Assembly: GCF_042651785.1 (NCBI RefSeq)
Contig: NZ_JBHSEC010000003.1
Coordinates: 62,001-126,000 of the forward strand
Source: Chungangia koreensis
Lineage (GTDB): Bacteria; Bacillota; Bacilli; Bacillales_A; Planococcaceae
Direction of reading: 5' to 3'
DNA: 64,000 nt
The notes beneath the pieces were generated by a model, which saw only the letters and a program-made list of their open reading frames with translations, was not told where the DNA came from and did not search any database. Below, in pieces: positions 9,701-17,555 of the stretch. How positions within the stretch are numbered: position 1 is the first letter of the stretch; the number at the start of each line of letters is the position of its first letter. The translations under genes and the position numbers were made by a program.

Positions 9701-10445
9701 GCATAATGGCAATCCGTCTTACTTCTTCTGTAAGCGCGACCGCTTCCTCCAATGTATGGCGGATCGTCAACTTCAGCGGGTCAATGAAGGGCAGCTCGTC
9801 TACAGTAATCCCATCCGGTAAGTCATACTCCTCCGGAATGGAACGAAGCCAACGTTCAGGTGACGGATGGACACGGGAGTAATCGTATAGACGGTCGATC
9901 AACATCTCGATCGCCTTATCATCGCGGTCACCGGTAAAACTATCGGACAAACGGTAAATCGCTTCCGGATTATCCGAGCTGTATGCTTCCTCTAATACAT
10001 CTTCCAAAATATCATCCCGTAACAACGCCGCTTCCGTTTCATTGGCGATACGGAATCCTGGATCGATATCCAGCAAATAAGCGTATTGCCGTACGACATT
10101 CAGGCAGAAGGAGTGCAGCGTGGAAATCTGCGCTTTATTCAACAAACTGAGCTGTTTTCGTAAATGGTCTGACGTCGGATTTTCAGCAATCGCCTTTTCC
10201 AAGGCAGCGGCCATCCGGTGGCGCATTTCAGCTGCTGACGCATTCGTGAAGGTCACAACAAGGAGTTCATCGACATCAATCGGGTTCTTCAAATCGAGCA
10301 CTTTCTCGATCATCCGGTTGATCAGTACTGCCGTCTTCCCGGAACCTGCTGCGGCGGAGACGAGGATATCCTTCCCCTTCGCCCATATGGCGTTCCACTG
10401 GTCGTCCGTCCACGTCACATCATTCGGTTTAGTTGGAATGATCAT
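6741..10445 (-). CDS. addA: ATP-dependent helicase/nuclease subunit A
   Basis: A 1234-residue UvrD/Rep-like (SF1A) helicase with a C-terminal RecB-type nuclease, the motor subunit of AddAB that resects double-strand DNA ends and generates 3' tails for RecA. Visible: Walker A AAAGSGKT (residues 31-38), the DEYQDTN motif II, GDVKQSIYRFR, the VRLMTIHSSKGLEFPVVF motif V, VLYVAMTRAKEKL motif VI, and nuclease residues in QGIADCLF and LLDYKTD. Length matches B. subtilis AddA (1232). Its start overlaps the end of addB by 17 bases, so translation is probably coupled and subunits made in equal amounts. Confidence 0.96.
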   Translation of the reverse strand: MIIPTKPNDVTWTDDQWNAIWAKGKDILVSAAAGSGKTAVLINRMIEKVLDLKNPIDVDELLVVTFTNASAAEMRHRMAAALEKAIAENPTSDHLRKQLSLLNKAQISTLHSFCLNVVRQYAYLLDIDPGFRIANETEAALLRDDILEDVLEEAYSSDNPEAIYRLSDSFTGDRDDKAIEMLIDRLYDYSRVHPSPERWLRSIPEEYDLPDGITVDELPFIDPLKLTIRHTLEEAVALTEEVRRIAIMPNGPSALGDTAEQDRIMLQEAIYRISSGNWQETYEYFQTIKWMTAGRVPKDSCDDALKDRAKALRDQTKKLVNGLRESFFARTPARLLDEIRLMAPSMQRLVELTIEFGKRYEAVKVDRGLVDFSDLEHYALEVLAIEENGRLKPSLIAKDYRQRFKEVLVDEYQDTNMLQETIIQLVKTGDEENGNLFMVGDVKQSIYRFRLAEPMLFLNKYLRFSTDPAADSGYKIDLNANFRSRKEVLHGTNYIFSQVMGERVGEIDYDEAAALKPKAPYDETDMPVELAILYSDEPETDELVEDATELTEEELKKSQIEARFMVRRIKELVESETLVMDPWSGKKRPIEYRDIVVLMRSMTWSGEITEEFKLAGIPVYTELKKGYFDALEVMIMLNTLRVIDNPYQDVPLASVLRAPFVGLTDNELAKIRLAAPKEPFYEAVKLFMRNERSGVNLQTQEKLQRFYLQFEEWRNLARRGSLSELIWRVYLDTHYFEMVGAMPNGKQRQANLRALHDRAIDYERTSFRGLFRFLRFIDRMRRRGDDLGAAKGMSEKENVVRLMTIHSSKGLEFPVVFIAGIGRQFNKLDFHQPYLFDKDFGLAVKAIDPEKRIQYTSLPFLAMKERKQLEMKAEEMRVLYVAMTRAKEKLILVSNTKSLEKLLPKWQEAQLIDPAEMLPEYTRSRANSYLDWIGPSVARHPDFEKFGLMEGGSWRDDPSKWEVTAIHTSELTGMYEKEETDEQKTLQTMLSEKPDPELLKTVTERFDARYHHESSVTKKTKRSVSELKRLAQLELEEERDPFFTRDDEIRPMYMHERPQFMQDRRLSSAEIGTAMHTIMQHIDLNEKHTAATVRTLIDELVRRQLLTEEEVNAIHAQSIVNFFKHEVAARLRSSLEVRREMPFTYGMPDDDGDIQILQGIADCLFKEKDGWVLLDYKTDRVRGRFGSEEELVQEMQNRYDVQLSLYEKAISEILGIQIKEKILYLFDADRTLVL

Positions 10446-13400
10446 CCGGCTGCACCTCCTTCCTGATTTTCTCGATCATCTCTTCCGGTTTCTGCTCATG
10501 GAGCGGACGGTATTTCGATGCCGGATCGGTCGGGTCAAATTGACAAACGGACCGATACGAGCAAAATTGGCATGGCATTTTATCTTTCATTCGATACGGC
10601 AGAACATCTGCATTCCCTTCAAGCATTTCGTTGCCCGCTTGTTGGTGCTTTTTCCGTACGAATAAACGCATGAGCTGCATATCATCGCCGGAGAGGATTT
10701 TCGACTGCGATTTCGACAGCGTCTGGTCCTTATTCATGCGTACCGGAATGATGGACGAGAAGCCCTCCATGTCCTGATCCATTTCTGTAACGACTTCCGG
10801 GTCGTCCAGTACATAGCCCTTCATTTTGAATGAACGGAGCAATTCCGATTCCATCCGGGAGTCCGTTAACTCCTCATTCGGCTTCAGCATCGGGTTATGG
10901 ATGTGTACATATAAAACGCCGGCAGGGGAAGCTTCCTCATCGAGCCAGACTTTCGAGTTGTCCAGCGCCACGTCCAAATACGTCAGCATCTGTAAACTCA
11001 AGCCGTAATACACTTCATTCAAGTCAAGTGCCCTTGAAGAGGATTTGTAATCGACAATGCGCACATACGGCTTGCCGTTCACACGTGTCGCATCGACCCG
11101 GTCAATCCGTCCACGCAGTTTCATCGATTCCCCACGTTTCAACGGAATCTGAAGCGGCGGCAGCTGTTCTCCTGGCCCGAAGCCCGCTTCGACCGCAACC
11201 GGGACGAAACCGGACACTTTCGAATGCTGGCTAAGCGAATACAGGGTTCGCTGCACGATTTGCTGCAGCTTCCGTTTGATATATACGTAACGGTTCGTAC
11301 TTAACAAGATTTGATTGAAGAAATAAGGCGCAATCTGATCGACTGCGTTCCGCGCGAGCGACCAGCATTCTTCCTTCGAAAGTTGCGACCATGACTTACC
11401 AGATTGAAGAGTTTCGTCGGATACCCATTTCAACGCCGCATGGAACAGGTCTCCGATTGCTGGTGCCTCCAACTCATAATGCGGGCGTTCCTGCAGCTGC
11501 AAGCCGTACGAAGCGAAATGCTGGAACGGGCAGCTGTAATACGATTCCACACGGGAAACACTCGAAGTGAATGATTCTCCGTACAATTCCTTCGTCAGTT
11601 CCGGATATAGTTTTTCGGTTGCCCTTTGATCCCGTAGCGGGAAAATGACGCGTTCTACTACTGAAGACCAGTATGGATCATCCTCGTAATAAGCAAGCAC
11701 AGCACGCCACTCCGGAGAAAGTTCCCCTTCTACTTCGGCTTGGCGGATTTGCATAGCTACAAATGGAAGCGTAGGACGCGGATGGCTAATATAGTCCATC
11801 TGATTGTCCTCTGGCAGCTCTGTCGGGTCAATCGCCGCAAGTTGAATGTCGGTTCCTGGAAGAAGCTGTTGAAGACGGTTGATATAGAGAGATGGCATGA
11901 GCGCTTTCCCCTCTTCATCCGCCACCGGATACGTCACGATCAGCTTTTCTTGCGGTGTGGTGAAGGCACGGTACGCCATGAATGTCTCGTCCATGAGCCG
12001 CATTTTCGATGTCGGCGCAAGCTCCAATCCGATTTGCATGAACAGCTCACGTTCCGAGTCCGAAAGCAGTCCCTCCTGGTCAATTCTTCGTGGCAAGACA
12101 CCGTCATTTACTCCGATGACGAACACGGCTTTCATGTTCATCACCCTGGAAATATCGATGGTCGTTACGGTCACTTGGTCCATTGAAGGCGGAATCCGGG
12201 CGAATTCGAGTGTATCGAACCCTTCGTCCAAAATCTTCGCGAACTGTTCGAGCGGCATTTCCGTCTCCCCGAACATCAAGACAAACTGATCCAACACTTC
12301 AATCCATTGGTTCCATGCCTGATCGTGTTCAGTCGCTGCCAACAGCTTGTCTTCCTTCTCTTCTTCCGTCCGCAAGTCGACCATCTTATCGTAAATATGC
12401 AAGTCTTCCATGAATGAGAATAATGCTTCCGCTACATCACGGCCCGTTCGGCAACGCTTCAGCCTTGCCTCCAAGTCCATGAGGGGATTGCGAATAAAAT
12501 CCCGTACCTCATGGAGTTCCTTTTGAATATAGAGCTCCTCATCCGTCTGCACGGTCGTATGGAACTCAAGTCCACGGTAACGTTTGAACACCCACCGTTT
12601 CTCATCGAACCAGCGATCCCCGTATATTCCCTGGGAAATGACATAGTTCTCCAAACGGTCCGCACGCTCGCGCCATAGTTTTTTGTCCGCTCCATGCGGG
12701 AAGAACAGATCCGTCTTCACTGCCCGGAAAATCGGCTCATACTTCCAACCTGTCATGACCGCTTCTAAAACCGAGCGGCTGAACTCAATGAGTGGATGGT
12801 GAAGCATCGGCTTTTTCCGGCTAATGAAAACCGGGATCTCATATTGGGGGAATACCGTTTCAATCAATTCATCGTATACTTCCGGCTGGCGGTACAGGAT
12901 GGCCATTTCACGGTAACGCATACCATCACGCATGAGTTCTCTGATTCGGCGAGCGAGTGCATGCACTTCCGCATGGCGGTTCGCGGCTTCGATAATTTGA
13001 ACGTTGCCTTCATTTTCCTTAGCCACTGCTGGATGGTTATCGAACTCGGTTTCCAAATGGCTCAGGTCTTCATTGTGGAACCGGAGCGGAGAATCCATAT
13101 AGAGCGGTTCCTCAATTTCCACCGATTCTTGTTGAGCGATTTCCATGATTCGTTCGCCTGTTCTGACAGGATTGAAGAATAAACGAGCATTATCCTGGCT
13201 ATATTCTTCATCCATCGGCAATACAACCGTTACCCGTTTCGCATACTTCATGAGCTCCGCCACGATTTCCAACTCTCTTGTTGTAAATGTAACGAAACCG
13301 TCTATGTAAACATGAGATGATTTTATTAGGTCTGAGTGTTTGATTTGAGAAACTAATAATGCCAAATAGCCTTCACTGTCGACATAGGACGTGCCAAGTC

Positions 13401-13917
13401 TTGCATCGAGCGCATTCATGAGAATGGACAAATCGTCCGTTTTATCGATCAGCGTTCGTGGAGCGTTTGATACCATCAGCTTCTGATGAAGGTCCGGAAT
13501 TTTCTCACAGTCAAGGCAATACCGGCTAAACTCTTTTAAAAGTTCCTCGATTTGATCAGTGAATCCGCGTTTCCCTGCGGCTTTCCGGAACATCTTAAAC
13601 TCTTCCTGGTGCTCTTCTAACACACTACGGATGAGCATCCGATATCCGAAACCATTCACTTCCTTCCGGGTAATGCCCCCTGTTTCCTGAAGAACCCGCC
13701 ATGCCAAGCGCTTAAATGTCGCAACTTGCGAGCGGATTAAACCTTTCACACCATAATGAGACGACAAACTATATTCTGCAGAATACGACATCTGGTCAGG
13801 AACAATCAGAAAGATCGGATCGCCCATTGGATCCTGTTCCATCATTTCCGCAATTTCTTGTTGAACATACGTCGTCTTCCCTGTACCGGTACGACCGGTG
13901 ATCAACCTGAGCGACAT
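10429..13917 (-). CDS. addB: ATP-dependent helicase/nuclease subunit B
   Basis: A 1162-residue partner of AddA. It keeps the N-terminal Walker A GRTGTGKT (residues 8-15), the inactive-helicase-like middle, and a C-terminal RecB nuclease domain with GRIDRVDA and VDYKSS. The four cysteines of the AddB iron-sulfur staple are present: one in YYSCPFQHF and three in PCQFCSYRSVC. In B. subtilis this subunit recognises the Chi site. It is the first gene of the addBA operon; no clear terminator separates it from addA. Confidence 0.96.
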   Translation of the reverse strand: MSLRLITGRTGTGKTTYVQQEIAEMMEQDPMGDPIFLIVPDQMSYSAEYSLSSHYGVKGLIRSQVATFKRLAWRVLQETGGITRKEVNGFGYRMLIRSVLEEHQEEFKMFRKAAGKRGFTDQIEELLKEFSRYCLDCEKIPDLHQKLMVSNAPRTLIDKTDDLSILMNALDARLGTSYVDSEGYLALLVSQIKHSDLIKSSHVYIDGFVTFTTRELEIVAELMKYAKRVTVVLPMDEEYSQDNARLFFNPVRTGERIMEIAQQESVEIEEPLYMDSPLRFHNEDLSHLETEFDNHPAVAKENEGNVQIIEAANRHAEVHALARRIRELMRDGMRYREMAILYRQPEVYDELIETVFPQYEIPVFISRKKPMLHHPLIEFSRSVLEAVMTGWKYEPIFRAVKTDLFFPHGADKKLWRERADRLENYVISQGIYGDRWFDEKRWVFKRYRGLEFHTTVQTDEELYIQKELHEVRDFIRNPLMDLEARLKRCRTGRDVAEALFSFMEDLHIYDKMVDLRTEEEKEDKLLAATEHDQAWNQWIEVLDQFVLMFGETEMPLEQFAKILDEGFDTLEFARIPPSMDQVTVTTIDISRVMNMKAVFVIGVNDGVLPRRIDQEGLLSDSERELFMQIGLELAPTSKMRLMDETFMAYRAFTTPQEKLIVTYPVADEEGKALMPSLYINRLQQLLPGTDIQLAAIDPTELPEDNQMDYISHPRPTLPFVAMQIRQAEVEGELSPEWRAVLAYYEDDPYWSSVVERVIFPLRDQRATEKLYPELTKELYGESFTSSVSRVESYYSCPFQHFASYGLQLQERPHYELEAPAIGDLFHAALKWVSDETLQSGKSWSQLSKEECWSLARNAVDQIAPYFFNQILLSTNRYVYIKRKLQQIVQRTLYSLSQHSKVSGFVPVAVEAGFGPGEQLPPLQIPLKRGESMKLRGRIDRVDATRVNGKPYVRIVDYKSSSRALDLNEVYYGLSLQMLTYLDVALDNSKVWLDEEASPAGVLYVHIHNPMLKPNEELTDSRMESELLRSFKMKGYVLDDPEVVTEMDQDMEGFSSIIPVRMNKDQTLSKSQSKILSGDDMQLMRLFVRKKHQQAGNEMLEGNADVLPYRMKDKMPCQFCSYRSVCQFDPTDPASKYRPLHEQKPEEMIEKIRKEVQPDDHSN

Positions 13918-13972
13918 GGACTCCCTCCTCTATATCAATCTTTCATATTTATATTGAAGCTATGTAACAACT

Positions 13973-14040
13973 AAAAAACCCCTTGTTTCCTACTTTCTAT
14001 TTTACAGAATAGAAGTGTGAGTTGGAAACAAAACGGGGTT
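13973..14040 (-). terminator. Long hairpin terminator downstream of the VTT-domain gene
   Basis: Outer arms AACCCC+TTGTTTCC and GGAAACAA+CGGGGTT enclose an inner CTTTCTATT / AATAGAAG stem. Read on minus, the hairpin ends in GGGGTTTTTTAG, so it stops transcription from 14668 before addB. Confidence 0.7.
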
Positions 14041-14065
14041 CCAATTGGTGGGAATCCTGCTTTAG

Positions 14066-14668
14066 TTATTTATCATCTGAATCTTTCTCCACCTTCTTGT
14101 CCAGCCTTTTCTCAAGCTGTTTCCCGGCAATCCAAAGAAGAAGGATGACGATGACGATCGCCGCTGTTTTTCCAGGATTCGTCAAAAGTGAGCGTAAGTC
14201 ATATCCGATATAAGTAATCGTGATGATCATGATGAATTTTCCTGCGATGAGTGTCCAGAGGTAATGCTTTTTCTTCATTTTCGACAAACCCGCCACGATG
14301 TTAACGAGTGATGAAGGTGTAAACGGAAAACAGAGCAGTAAAAATAATGGGCCAAAGCCATTCCGGTCCACCCAATTGATTAGCTTTTGGATCCGCTTAT
14401 GCTTTGTCATGTAACGGACAAAGCGTGATTGGCCATAATTCCGAACGAGAAGGAACAGGAGATATGAACCCGTGACAGTCCCGCTCCAAGAAAGAAGGAA
14501 ACCGAACCAAAAACCATACGCATCTGCGTTGGCAATCACAAACGCAAAGATTGGCAGGAACGGTAAAAACGCCTCGATGAATGGCAGAAGGAAGCCGATG
14601 ATCGGTCCTAATGCCCGATACTGATTCGATAATTCGATTAAATTCTGCATTGTCAGCCAATCGTCCAT
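14066..14668 (-). CDS. TVP38/TMEM64 (VTT, DedA-like) membrane protein
   Basis: About 200 residues, five to six hydrophobic helices. The stretch LPFIEAFLPFLPIFAFVIANA, the G-x-x-x-G-rich helix (WSGTVTGSYLLFLLVRNYG) and FPFTPSSLVNIVAGLSKMK are typical of the VTT/SNARE-associated family, whose bacterial members are thought to be lipid scramblases or proton-driven transporters (DedA). The tail is highly charged (KRLDKKVEKDSDDK). It is closest in layout to B. subtilis YhjE. I prefer the ATG at 14668 with GGAG 9 bases upstream over the TTG at 14683. It is transcribed divergently from azlC. Confidence 0.7.
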   Translation of the reverse strand: MDDWLTMQNLIELSNQYRALGPIIGFLLPFIEAFLPFLPIFAFVIANADAYGFWFGFLLSWSGTVTGSYLLFLLVRNYGQSRFVRYMTKHKRIQKLINWVDRNGFGPLFLLLCFPFTPSSLVNIVAGLSKMKKKHYLWTLIAGKFIMIITITYIGYDLRSLLTNPGKTAAIVIVILLLWIAGKQLEKRLDKKVEKDSDDK

Positions 14669-14817
14669 TGATTCCAACTCCAACTTCTGATGAATGTACT
14701 TATTTTAAGTGTTTTTACAAAATTTCGCACGATTCAACATTTCTTTTATTGATTCTACCCAATGATGAATATTTTTGTAGTATAATCATTAGAAAATTTA
14801 AACTAATGGGTGAAATG

Positions 14818-15543
14818 ATGAAGATGAAAGATTTCAACGCTGGTCTTAAAGCGGGTCTGAGTATTGCGATCGGTTACTTTCCGATTGCCATCACGTTCGG
14901 TTTATTGGCCAAAACTACCGGCCTGACTATTATAGAGGCGACTGCCATGAGCATTTTCGTCTACGCAGGCGCTGCCCAATATATATCACTATCATTAATC
15001 GCAAAAAGTGTCGATCCGGTCCTTATTGTCTTAAATACCTTCATCGTCAACATTCGACACTTTCTTATGACGGCTTCGCTCAATGAAAAGTTGATGCCAT
15101 CCAGCCGTACGAAGAAAGCATGGCTCGCCTTCTGGATCACGGATGAATCGTTTTCCGTCCTCGCCACACGGAAAGAGGAAAAGCTTACAATGGCCTTCTC
15201 TTTCGGTGTCGCACTGATTGCCTACAGCAGTTGGGTAGGTTTTACAGTAGTAGGACATCTCATCGGAGCCAACTTGCCTCCATTCCTGCAAGCCGCCATG
15301 TCAGTAGCTCTGTACGCGATGTTCATCGGACTACTCGTTCCGTCCATGCGCGGGAATCGGAAAGTTGTCGTTCTGGCAGTCACAGCGGCGGCGATCAACG
15401 GAATATTCTTTTGGACAGGCTGGCTGTCGACAGGTTGGTCCATTTTGGTCTCAACATTGGCTTCTTCGATATTTGTGGAAGTCATTTATTCAATGAAGAG
15501 CCGTGAACGAACAATACCCGCTCAGAAAGGGGCTGAATCCTAA
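14818..15543 (+). CDS. azlC: AzlC-type branched-chain amino acid exporter, large subunit
   Basis: About 241 residues with seven to eight membrane helices. GLKAGLSIAIGYFPIAITFGLLAKTTGLT at the N-terminus and FVYAGAAQYISLSLI are the AzlC signature, and NIRHFLMTASL holds the conserved polar residues of the family. With AzlD it forms a two-component exporter of branched-chain amino acids and analogues such as azaleucine. Several ATGs lie close together (14806, 14815, 14818, 14824); GGGTGA at 14808 best serves 14818 or 14824, and 14818 is my pick. A TATAAT at 14781-14786 may be the promoter -10 element. azlD overlaps the stop codon. Confidence 0.88.
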   Translation: MKMKDFNAGLKAGLSIAIGYFPIAITFGLLAKTTGLTIIEATAMSIFVYAGAAQYISLSLIAKSVDPVLIVLNTFIVNIRHFLMTASLNEKLMPSSRTKKAWLAFWITDESFSVLATRKEEKLTMAFSFGVALIAYSSWVGFTVVGHLIGANLPPFLQAAMSVALYAMFIGLLVPSMRGNRKVVVLAVTAAAINGIFFWTGWLSTGWSILVSTLASSIFVEVIYSMKSRERTIPAQKGAES

Positions 15544-15851
15544 TGGACTCATGGTACTGGTGGATGCTGTTAGGAATGGCTCTCGTCACGTACTTGCCAC
15601 GTGCTATTCCGTTGACGTTTTTGGAAGGTAAAGAACTGCCTCCAATGGTTAGCGGCGTGTTGAGGAATATTCCGTTTGCGGTATTAGGTGCGTTAATCTT
15701 CCCTGCAATTTTGTACATACAGGAAGGAAATATCCTGTTCGGACTCATTGGCGCATTGGCGGCATTCGCCATTGCCTTCATTCGTGGAAATGTCATGTTA
15801 GTAGTACTGGGGTCGATAGCCGTATTGGCGATTTATAGTTTAGTGATGTGA
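15543..15851 (+). CDS. azlD: AzlD-type small subunit of branched-chain amino acid exporter
   Basis: 102 residues with three to four helices, the standard AzlD size. The motif MALVTYLPRAIPLTFLE is the family signature; RNIPFAVLGALIFPAIL and the Ala-rich last helices also fit. Its ATG shares one base with the azlC stop (TAATG), a classic translational coupling that keeps the two subunits balanced. A strong terminator follows at 15857. Confidence 0.88.
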   Translation: MDSWYWWMLLGMALVTYLPRAIPLTFLEGKELPPMVSGVLRNIPFAVLGALIFPAILYIQEGNILFGLIGALAAFAIAFIRGNVMLVVLGSIAVLAIYSLVM

Positions 15852-15856
15852 GTGTG

Positions 15857-15890
15857 AAGATCCGCGTTGGTGCGGGTCTTTTTTTATTTT
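15857..15890 (+). terminator. Terminator of azlCD
   Basis: AAGATCCGC (15857-15865) pairs with GCGGGTCTT (15872-15880), followed by a T7 run. Confidence 0.88.
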
Positions 15891-16008
15891 GAGGGAGGGT
15901 GGATTGATGTATAGAAATTTATTTAGTTGTAGATCGTCGACATGCATCGGCAAGATCGTCGACAATTTCTTGCTTGCAGATGCATATTAGGCAAAAACCA
16001 TCCCAAAT

Positions 16009-16043
16009 AAAAAGGCTTCCGAATGAAATATCCGAAAGCCTTT
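16009..16043 (-). terminator. Terminator downstream of csbA
   Basis: On minus, AAAGGCTTTCGGA pairs with TTCGGAAGCCTTT and is followed by TTATTT. Confidence 0.8.
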
Positions 16044-16053
16044 CTGCCAATAT

Positions 16054-16290
16054 TTATTTCCCACGAGCTTTTTGCACCATGCGTGTAGCGAAGTAGAAGC
16101 CGACGGTTAGTGAGGCGGCGTCTACGACGTAGAGGATCCAATGGTGCGTGTAGCCAGCATAGACGCTGGCGGCGATGAGTGCGACCGTCAGGATGAGTCC
16201 GACTACGTGGTGATAGGTGACTCGGGTTAAAAAGACAACTAACATCCCTGGCATGAGTAATGCTAAGAAGAATTTTGTTATGAATTCCAT
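16054..16290 (-). CDS. csbA: CsbA-like small membrane protein
   Basis: 78 residues with three hydrophobic helices. FLALLMPGMLVVFLTRVTYHH at the start matches B. subtilis CsbA (MLVVLFTRVTFNH), a protein of unknown function encoded by a sigma-B-controlled gene beside the minJ region. The ATG at 16290 has GAGG 8 bases upstream and gives the normal CsbA length; an ATG at 16314 would only add an unusual polar leader. Only 10 bases separate it from minJ upstream, so it is probably read through from minJ. I did not find a convincing sigma-B promoter directly in front. Confidence 0.75.
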   Translation of the reverse strand: MEFITKFFLALLMPGMLVVFLTRVTYHHVVGLILTVALIAASVYAGYTHHWILYVVDAASLTVGFYFATRMVQKARGK

Positions 16291-16300
16291 AGTAGGTCCC

Positions 16301-17467
16301 TCACTGTACGACAAGCAAACCGAGGCGGTAGTGGTCGTGACGGTAAATCACATGCTGTCTAAGCCGCACTTCACCGGAGCGGTCGAGCACTTCCAGTCGG
16401 CAATGTGCCGCGTTGATCTGAATCGCTTCGTATAGCTCGTTTTCATTTGAAACTGCTTGTCCGTTCACTTTTCGTATGCATTCCCCGACCTTCAAGCCCA
16501 TCTTATCAGCAGGAGAGCCAGGTAATACTCCAACAATTTTAACACCGGCACTCTCGGGAGCACCAGCTATCTTACCTGCTTTTTCTTGCAAATGTGTCAT
16601 AACCGTAATGACGATCCGGCCAATTACACCGATGGCTATGGCTACTACACCAAGCAACGGAATCCCAATGGCCCCGATCCCGAAGACGGTTACCGCAATT
16701 CCGAGCCAGTTCAACCGTTTAGCAACCAGAGGGAATAAATCTTCCGGATATGAATGCCTGGCAGTTTGCTCAAATCCGATGACCAACGGCGCCAATACGA
16801 GCGCGAACGCTTCCCCGCCTATTGTGATTTGTGGCCAGTACGGAGCATAACTTGCAATCGCATCACCTGGTACGACGAATAAGACCGGAAGCAGCCAAAG
16901 GCGTTTCACTTTGAAAACAGCTGCGTTCATCCCACGTGCTGATTTCTTCATGAGTGGAGAAGCGAAATCTGCTGTATGGTTCTTCACTAAAAACGCTTCA
17001 GCCAGTAGGAATAATCCTGATAAAATCGCCACAGACGCAAACAATCCGTTATTGAAGGTTCCTCCGAATGTCCAATTCCAGAACTCGATTTCGTTGCCAT
17101 ATGTATGGAGTGCCCATAATATCGCTAAAGCGATAGCTGTAAAGTAAACCGGAGACCCTGCTTTATAAAGGAAACTGATCGTAACGAGCAATGCAATGAC
17201 TGTAAACAATGCAAGCCATTCTTCAGTTACAGTCAATCCTGCAGCAAAGATCAAAACCGATAACAGGATGGACGGAATCCATCCATCCGCTACCAGCCGC
17301 TGGAGCTCTGTCCAGCCATAGAGAATTCGGCGTCTGAAAAACTTCCGTTCCCTCTTTACCCGTACATAGCCTAGCAGGACAGCAAATAACACGACAACAT
17401 ACGTGAGTGGATTAAGGAAAAAACGGCCGATCCCTTTTAACACTTCTAAAAGAATTTCAGAAAACAT
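16301..17467 (-). CDS. minJ: MinJ-type topological division factor with C-terminal PDZ domain
   Basis: 388 residues: about eight membrane helices over residues 15-290 and a cytosolic or membrane-proximal PDZ domain at the end (GVKIVGVLPGSPADKMGLKVGECIRKVNG). Length and layout match B. subtilis MinJ (397 residues), which bridges DivIVA and MinD and thereby places the Min system and helps swarming. The genomic place next to ctpB and csbA supports the name. The ATG at 17467 has GGTGG 5 bases upstream. Confidence 0.85.
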   Translation of the reverse strand: MFSEILLEVLKGIGRFFLNPLTYVVVLFAVLLGYVRVKRERKFFRRRILYGWTELQRLVADGWIPSILLSVLIFAAGLTVTEEWLALFTVIALLVTISFLYKAGSPVYFTAIALAILWALHTYGNEIEFWNWTFGGTFNNGLFASVAILSGLFLLAEAFLVKNHTADFASPLMKKSARGMNAAVFKVKRLWLLPVLFVVPGDAIASYAPYWPQITIGGEAFALVLAPLVIGFEQTARHSYPEDLFPLVAKRLNWLGIAVTVFGIGAIGIPLLGVVAIAIGVIGRIVITVMTHLQEKAGKIAGAPESAGVKIVGVLPGSPADKMGLKVGECIRKVNGQAVSNENELYEAIQINAAHCRLEVLDRSGEVRLRQHVIYRHDHYRLGLLVVQ

Positions 17468-17555
17468 GATGCCACCATCCATTCAGCGTCTGCTAAGTTT
17501 CTATTATTGTATCAAAACGCTGATAGAAAGGGGTGATTTTTCTAAGATTCAGTAC

